Source of the DNA: Deltaproteobacteria bacterium
GTDB lineage: Bacteria > Desulfobacterota > Desulfobaccia > Desulfobaccales > 0-14-0-80-60-11
Direction: 5' to 3'
DNA: 9,952 nt
Assembly: GCA_021817645.1 (NCBI GenBank)
Contig: JAKAGH010000097.1
Coordinates: 1-9,952 of the forward strand
Shown here: positions 6,058 through 9,952 of the stretch, piece by piece
Layout of the letters: every line of letters begins with the position of its first letter
Position numbering within the stretch: the first letter of the stretch is position 1
Notes under the pieces: model-generated
What the model was told of the DNA's origin: nothing
Database searches by the model: none
What the model saw: the letters and a program-made list of their open reading frames with translations, nothing else
Program-made: the position numbers and the translations under genes

Positions 6058-6127
6058 ACACATAATAAATAGGGGTACACAGCACGCCCTATAATTCCCA
6101 GAATCTTTAACTAAAAACTGAAAACTA

Positions 6128-6589
6128 TCATTTAAAGCTTTGCATGGTTTTAACCGCTTCCTGGAGGACCCGCTTGGACATTTCTTGATCCCAGCCCAGC
6201 GCCCTTTCCAGGTCTCGCCTGGCCATTTGGATGCCCTCGCTGGCTTTGACAAAACTCTCCCCTCCCGGTTTCTGGGCCGCGATCTCACACCAATACTGCG
6301 CCGCGACATTGTACCACCAGGCGGCAAAGGTGTCGGGCGCGGCTTGGGCGGGGATTGCCTCAGCAACATCAGTCGCCTTTTTCAGGTGGGCAAACGATTT
6401 TTTCATCGCCACTTGGGGGCCGTCATCCTTGGCGGTTCTCCAGGCGGCATAGGCCGCGTGTTTGACCTGCTGCCGGTCATTGAATAACTGCGCCACTGCC
6501 TGTCCCAGGGGATTTTCCTGGGCGCAGGCGCCGACACCGCAGCAGGCCAGCAACAGCAGGGCCATTATCGGGATAGCCGGTTTTTTCAT
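6128..6589 (-). CDS. small secreted or lipid-anchored protein of unknown function
   Basis: A 153-residue protein with a clear export signal: KK at 2-3, hydrophobic core about 6-15, then ACCGVGACAQE. Cleavage could be by signal peptidase I after ACA (residue 23). Alternatively it could be a lipoprotein processed before C16 (LLAC) or C22 (VGAC); the sequence does not decide. The mature part is mostly alpha-helical in character (QAVAQLFNDRQQVKHAAYAAW, FAHLKKATDVAEAI, SEGIQMARRDLERAL), rather like a short helical-repeat or bundle protein, with one cysteine near 100. I do not recognise a family. A Shine-Dalgarno AAGGAG lies 12 bases upstream of the ATG, a longish spacing. It follows the SGNH hydrolase gene by about 85 bases on the same strand, so co-transcription and a shared envelope role are possible. 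Confidence 0.8.
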   Translation of the reverse strand: MKKPAIPIMALLLLACCGVGACAQENPLGQAVAQLFNDRQQVKHAAYAAWRTAKDDGPQVAMKKSFAHLKKATDVAEAIPAQAAPDTFAAWWYNVAAQYWCEIAAQKPGGESFVKASEGIQMARRDLERALGWDQEMSKRVLQEAVKTMQSFK

Positions 6590-6674
6590 TTTAGGGTTAT
6601 GCTCCTTTGCGGTGGCCTTAAAGTGAGAATAGGCATTTTCGCACCCCTTATCCAGTTTTCTTTTCTCGGCTGTT

Positions 6675-7823
6675 TCATTGGGGTAATTTTAAATATGGAT
6701 ATTTTTTTCCCAGAAACGGCTCCAGGCCCTGATCGAGGATGGCCGCCACGGCCGCACAGCCGGCATTGGTATAATGATACGTATCATAGAAAAATTCCGA
6801 AGTTTTCGGCATGGCCCTGGCCAAATCGATCAGCAGCACCCCGTGCTGGGCCGCGGTGTCTCTCGTCACCTGATTATAAAGCTCCAAGGTTTGCCAGAGA
6901 ACCTTCCCATTTGAGGCTTGAGCTTGGGGTGCAACCCTTCCCAAATCGACCCCGGTGACCGGGTCGAGGCAGTTTCCGAAAACCATGGGCTGAGTAATAA
7001 ATACCGGTTCCATGGCATTCTCCCGGCAGGTCTCAATCAACCTGGTCAAACGCCCGGCAAAAAGCGGGAGAAATTTCTCCTGATGCAGTCGCATCTGCGC
7101 ATCGACCTTTTCCTTGGGTATATCGAGGGACTGCAGGTGGGCAAAATCCTCAATGCGGTTAAGCAGGCCGATCCTTTTGGCCTTGTAATACCTGGAAAAG
7201 TTAATGGCATAGTCCAGCACCTCGCTGGCATTGATTAATTTCTCAGTCCAGGAGGCCATGAAACCGGCTACAGGTTTCTTTAAATCCCGGAGGTCCCAGG
7301 TGGGAATCTCCTGTAACCCCATATCATTGGCGCCGATGAGAAACAAGACGACCTTGGGTCTCATTTTGACCAGATAATCCTCCAGGAGGATCAGGTGCCC
7401 AAAGGTCGAAACCCCGTCCAGGCCGGCGTTATTCAACCAGATGTTTCTAAATCCGGTTTTTAAGTGCGCGGCCAACAGATCGCACCAGGTCTTACCGTCG
7501 GCGATATACTCGCAGGCGGTGGTGCTGCCGCCGACAGCCACGATCGTTAAAGAGCCGGCAAAATCAGGCGGCGGCATCTCCCCCCGGAAACCCAAGTGGT
7601 TTCTGCTGGTGGAGATGATTTGATCCAACTTGCCGGTCTTATCATTGATAATTTGGTATTTCTTGTCCCGGGGCAGGACAATCTTATTGCCCTTCACCCG
7701 GAACTCGATGGGCTGAAAAATCCGGAGAAGGCCCTCAAGCAAAACAAATGATACTGATATGCCTAAAATGATGGCCAGAATATTCTTGGCGAGATTTTTA
7801 CCCAACACCTGTGGCAGCCTCAT
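6675..7823 (-). CDS. membrane-anchored SGNH/GDSL-type hydrolase
   Basis: A 382-residue protein with an N-terminal membrane anchor or uncleaved signal (about 13-34). The SGNH blocks follow in order. Block I has S100 in VAVGGSTTAC, block II G134 in NNAGLDG, block III N166 in IGAND, and block V D347 and H350 in DTYHYTNAG. S100, D347 and H350 would be the catalytic triad, with G134 and N166 in the oxyanion hole. The NHLGFRGE motif near 75-82 is common in membrane-linked SGNH proteins. Family members are esterases, lipases or O-acetyl-modifying enzymes of polysaccharides; the substrate here is unknown. All catalytic residues are present, so it is probably active, outside the cytoplasm. No Shine-Dalgarno precedes the ATG at 7823; the preceding bases are a direct repeat of GGCCACT. 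A GTG five codons downstream is a possible alternative start. Confidence 0.9.
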   Translation of the reverse strand: MRLPQVLGKNLAKNILAIILGISVSFVLLEGLLRIFQPIEFRVKGNKIVLPRDKKYQIINDKTGKLDQIISTSRNHLGFRGEMPPPDFAGSLTIVAVGGSTTACEYIADGKTWCDLLAAHLKTGFRNIWLNNAGLDGVSTFGHLILLEDYLVKMRPKVVLFLIGANDMGLQEIPTWDLRDLKKPVAGFMASWTEKLINASEVLDYAINFSRYYKAKRIGLLNRIEDFAHLQSLDIPKEKVDAQMRLHQEKFLPLFAGRLTRLIETCRENAMEPVFITQPMVFGNCLDPVTGVDLGRVAPQAQASNGKVLWQTLELYNQVTRDTAAQHGVLLIDLARAMPKTSEFFYDTYHYTNAGCAAVAAILDQGLEPFLGKKYPYLKLPQ

Positions 7824-7856
7824 AGTGGCCAGTGGCCAGTATTCAGTTAAATAGAA

Positions 7857-7884
7857 AATCTATCTGAAATCGTAAATAATTCAA
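7857..7884 (-). promoter_or_regulatory. possible promoter for the SGNH hydrolase gene
   Basis: Minus-strand TTGAAT (plus 7879-7884), a 16-base spacer, then TAGATT (plus 7857-7862), each matching consensus at four of six positions. The surrounding 7840-7915 is markedly AT-rich compared with the flanking DNA, which supports a promoter somewhere here. Confidence 0.35.
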
Positions 7885-7923
7885 ATTTATCTGCCTTGAA
7901 AAATCAATAAACCGGCAGTGAGT

Positions 7924-7983
7924 TGGTGGGGCGGCCGTCTCTGGCCGCCTGACGTCCGGTGGGCACGGAGGCCCGCCCCACCA
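7924..7983. repeat. 60-bp GC-rich palindromic repeat
   Basis: TGGTGGGGCGG (7924-7934) is perfectly inverted at 7973-7983. Inside are a second hairpin GCGGCC-GTCTCT-GGCCGC (7931-7948) and a GGGCAC…GCCC half. Its right half, read on the minus strand, matches the repeat at 4456-4483. Confidence 0.7.
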
Positions 7984-8048
7984 GTATTTTCATAATTTGT
8001 GGGTGAACCAACGGATCATGAGTAACTGTCCCGAAAGTTCTTAGAATT

Positions 8049-8107
8049 GGTGGCCCAGGCTTTCCAGCCTGGGCGAATACCGAGGGGGGCGAGACGCCTG
8101 TGCTACC
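8049..8107. repeat. 59-bp palindromic repeat, GGTGGCCCAGGC…GCCTGTGCTACC
   Basis: The outer 12-base arms match in inverted form at 10 of 12 positions (8049-8060 with 8096-8107). The left half contains a perfect 8-bp hairpin, GCCCAGGC-TTTCCA-GCCTGGGC (8053-8074). A shorter relative lies at 5729-5752. Apart from this repeat and the one at 7924-7983, the gap 7824-8143 shows no gene. Confidence 0.65.
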
Positions 8108-8143
8108 GACCCCTGGTCCCCTACCCCAACTTCCTCAAATTCC

Positions 8144-9295
8144 TCACCCCACCCGCCGCAGCGCCGCGGCGATGCCCACCGTAGCCGCCCGCCAGGCAGG
8201 AATCACTGCGGCCAGGAGGCCCACGGCCAGGGAGACCCCCAGCCCGATGGCCAGGGTCGCACTGGTCACGTTAAAAACCCCGAAATACTGCATCACCGAA
8301 GCGGGCAGGGCCAAAATCAGGAGAGGCGTCAGGGCCAGGCCCAAAAGCCCCCCCAGGAGGGCCAGGGCCAGAGATTCTCCCATGATGATCCCGGTGAGGA
8401 ACCGGGGCCGGAAGCCGATGGCTTTGAGCACCGCGTATTCCCCCAGGCGTTCCCGGGCGCTCATGGCCATGGTGTTGGCCAAGACGAGCAGGATCACGCC
8501 GATGACCACCCAGGAGACCGCCCGGATGGCCAGGAGGATGGCTTCGGTCATGGCCACGAACCCCAGGTTGAAGGCCTTCTCCGTTTCCGTCAGGGTTTCG
8601 GCCAGGGAATTTTTAAAGAGAGAATCGATCCGGGCCGAGACGTCCCCCGCCAACTCCGGGGAGGCGATCTGCACCAGGAACCAGCCCGCCTTGTCCGCGC
8701 GCTCCGGGGACAGCTTTTTCATCTGCTCATTGAGATAATCCCAATGGAACAAGAGCATGGTTTCGTCGGTGCTGGGGTCCCGGCCCCGGTAAATCCCCCG
8801 GATGACCAGTTGATACTCTCCCGGGAAATAGGTGCCCTGGAGAATGATCCGGTCCCCTACTTTCCAGCCGAAGCGGGCCGCGAGCTTGCGGCCGGCGAGT
8901 GCGCCCTGGCGGTCCCGGAGCATGGCCAGCTTCTGGTCTTCGGGGACCAGCAGTTCCGGCATCAGCTCAAAGTAACCGGGGAGGGAAATGGCAAACTGGG
9001 GGAAGAAGTGCTTTTTGTCCACATAAACGCCTTCAAACCAGTAGGCGTGGCCCACCCCGGTGACGCCGGGCACTGCCTTGATCTTAGCCTCGTGGGATAC
9101 CGGCAGTATGGCCATCAGGGACACCGCGTTGCGGGTCACCAGGCGCACCGGCGAAGACGCGTCCACCCCGGCGTACCAGGCCTCCACCATGGTGCGGAGC
9201 AAGGCAAAGGCCAGGATGGCCAGGGCCATGCCCAAGACGGTGAGGGCCGCCCGCAAGGGGTGCCGTAAGAGATTGCGCAGGGTTAACTTAAGCAT
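8144..9295 (-). CDS. FtsX/MacB-like ABC transporter permease (tandem copy A)
   Basis: A 383-residue inner-membrane protein from the ATG at 9295. The frame also extends to a TTG at 9328, but MLKLTLRNLLRHPLRAALTVLG is the standard beginning of this family, so the ATG is chosen; neither start has an ideal Shine-Dalgarno. TM1 is at about 15-37, the extracytoplasmic domain at about 40-245, TM2 near 252-277, TM3 near 300-330 and TM4 near 344-367. The ATPase-contact loop is RERLGEYAVLKAIGFRP (281-297). It is a close paralogue of the partial gene immediately upstream, so the two may form a heterodimeric pair of permeases served by one ATPase (inference). The ATPase is not in the window. It is only distantly like the permease at 4512-5675. 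Substrate unknown. Confidence 0.92.
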   Translation of the reverse strand: MLKLTLRNLLRHPLRAALTVLGMALAILAFALLRTMVEAWYAGVDASSPVRLVTRNAVSLMAILPVSHEAKIKAVPGVTGVGHAYWFEGVYVDKKHFFPQFAISLPGYFELMPELLVPEDQKLAMLRDRQGALAGRKLAARFGWKVGDRIILQGTYFPGEYQLVIRGIYRGRDPSTDETMLLFHWDYLNEQMKKLSPERADKAGWFLVQIASPELAGDVSARIDSLFKNSLAETLTETEKAFNLGFVAMTEAILLAIRAVSWVVIGVILLVLANTMAMSARERLGEYAVLKAIGFRPRFLTGIIMGESLALALLGGLLGLALTPLLILALPASVMQYFGVFNVTSATLAIGLGVSLAVGLLAAVIPAWRAATVGIAAALRRVG

Positions 9296-9344
9296 AGTTG
9301 CCAGTACTGAAGGGAACTTCCTTTCCAACTTCCTCTGAAGGGGT

Positions 9345-9407
9345 CAGGGACCAGGGATCAGGTAAAGAGAAAACCAGTATTTTCCGGCCCCTGATCCCTG
9401 GCCCCTG
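9345..9407. repeat. 18-bp inverted repeat between tandem permease genes
   Basis: The arms 9345-9362 and 9390-9407 are inverted copies with 17 of 18 identical (core CCAGGGATCAGG/CCTGATCCCTGG), around a 27-base AT-richer loop. A partial relative (GGGGTCAGGGATTATGG) precedes the permease start near 5680. There is no T-run, so it is more likely an mRNA-stabilising or attenuating hairpin, or a dispersed repeat, than a terminator. Confidence 0.65.
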
Positions 9408-9411
9408 TCAT

Positions 9412-9952
9412 TCATCCCACCTTCCTTAGCGCGGCGGCGATGCCCACCCGGGAGGCCCGCCAGGCGGGGAGCGCGGCGGCCAGCACCCCCACGGCCAGGG
9501 CCACGCCCAGGCCCAGGCCCAGGGTCAGCCGGGTGAGGGGAAAGACTCGGAAGTATTGCCCCATTTGGGTTTTGAAAAGTTGCACCGCCGGGAAAGTCAG
9601 GCTCAGGCCCACTAACCCGCCCATCAGGGCCAGGAGCAAGGATTCCCCGAAGATGAGTCCGGCCAGGTGCCGGGGCCTGAAGCCCATGGTTTTCAGCACC
9701 GCGTATTCCCCCAGGCGCTCCCGGGCGCTCATGGCCATGGTGTTGGCCAGGACCACCAGGATGACGCCGATGACCACCCAGGAGACCACCTGGATGGCGA
9801 GGAGGATGGCCTCGGTCATGGAGACGAAGCCCTGGAAGAACGCGGCCTCCGACTCGGTGAGGGTTTCGGCCAGGGAATTCTTAAAGAGCTCATCCACCTG
9901 GGCCGCCACCAAGGCGGCCAGCTCCGGCCGAGCTACCTTGACGATGATCCAT
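9412..9952 (-). CDS. FtsX/MacB-like ABC transporter permease (tandem copy B), 5' end outside window
   Basis: The frame is open from the stop at 9412-9414 to the right edge. A TTG at 9912 is not a real start, because the frame continues above it as WIIVKVARPELAALVAAQVDELF, matching copy A's WFLVQIASPELAG…DSLF. The visible ~180 residues are the end of the extracytoplasmic domain, TM2 (VVSWVVIGVILVVLANTMAM), the loop RERLGEYAVLKTMGFRP, TM3, TM4 and the usual PAWRASRVGIAAALRKVG end. In the best-conserved 100-residue stretch it is identical to copy A at 81 positions (hand count), a tandem duplication. About 115 bases separate its stop from the ATG of copy A, with a strong hairpin between, so co-transcription is likely but expression may be graded. 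Confidence 0.92.
   Translation of the reverse strand, partial: WIIVKVARPELAALVAAQVDELFKNSLAETLTESEAAFFQGFVSMTEAILLAIQVVSWVVIGVILVVLANTMAMSARERLGEYAVLKTMGFRPRHLAGLIFGESLLLALMGGLVGLSLTFPAVQLFKTQMGQYFRVFPLTRLTLGLGLGVALAVGVLAAALPAWRASRVGIAAALRKVG

Larger units (their letters stand above)
5707..6126. repeat. outer 14-bp AT-rich inverted repeat around the repeat-rich gap
   Basis: AGTTTTCAGTTTTT at 5707-5720 recurs exactly in inverted orientation at 6113-6126, just before the 3' end of the small secreted-protein gene. The arms are low-complexity, so chance or a common short intergenic motif is possible. They enclose all the other repeats of this gap. Confidence 0.4.

Noticed and set aside
4321..8143. 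CRISPR array in the repeat-rich gaps
   Set aside because: The repeats are inverted, of mixed families and irregularly spaced, with no regular direct-repeat/spacer pattern and no cas gene.
8100..8738. 212-codon + strand frame and the nearby 8744-9268 frame
   Set aside because: Both are antisense to permease copy A, and their Arg/Ala/Pro-rich or His/Gly-rich translations are typical of shadows.
9296..9328. TTG start at 9328 for permease copy A
   Set aside because: The eleven extra residues (MERKFPSVLAT) precede the conserved family N-terminus; the ATG at 9295 fits better, although AGAGGAAG lies close before the TTG.

Overview
The window is GC-rich bacterial chromosome with ordinary housekeeping and envelope genes. 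In several intergenic stretches it also carries many short palindromic repeats. The gene families (NarL-type two-component pair, YacP-like NYN protein, YkuD L,D-transpeptidase lipoprotein, FtsX/MacB-like permeases) and the repeat style would fit a Gram-negative member of the Desulfobacterota (old Deltaproteobacteria). That placement is an impression from style, not proof. No phage, CRISPR or plasmid gene is visible.

Left part (1-2620, + strand): the 3' end of an unidentified gene, then a cytosolic hybrid sensor kinase (REC-PAS-HisKA_3-HATPase_c), followed one base later by a NarL/LuxR response regulator. The kinase's N-terminal receiver domain is a close, ungapped relative of the regulator's own receiver domain, so the pair carries an intra-operon domain duplication. 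A GC-rich hairpin separates the regulator from the convergent YacP-like gene.

Middle (2621-4511): the YacP/Rae1-like NYN-domain gene (- strand) diverges from a lipoprotein L,D-transpeptidase (+ strand) across an AT-rich promoter region. The transpeptidase has a good sigma70-type promoter and ends in a hairpin. A tRNA-Val(CAC) gene follows as its own unit, with a promoter, an encoded CCA end and a very strong intrinsic terminator.

Right part (4512-9952, - strand): one FtsX-like permease, a small secreted or lipid-anchored protein, a membrane-anchored SGNH hydrolase, and two tandem, closely related FtsX-like permeases. The last of these runs off the right edge. No ABC ATPase or periplasmic adaptor is in view; either may lie just beyond the right edge.

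The most unusual structure is at 5676-6127. Two inverted-repeat elements of about 130-137 bp lie end to end, each bounded by TA and sharing one TA at their junction. They look like miniature transposable elements (MITEs) with different termini. The other gaps (4321-4511, 7824-8143, 9296-9411) hold further hairpin repeats of a few recurring families. I see no convincing new multi-gene system. The best leads are the abutting TA-bounded elements, the receiver duplication with an altered acidic pocket, and the tandem permease duplication.
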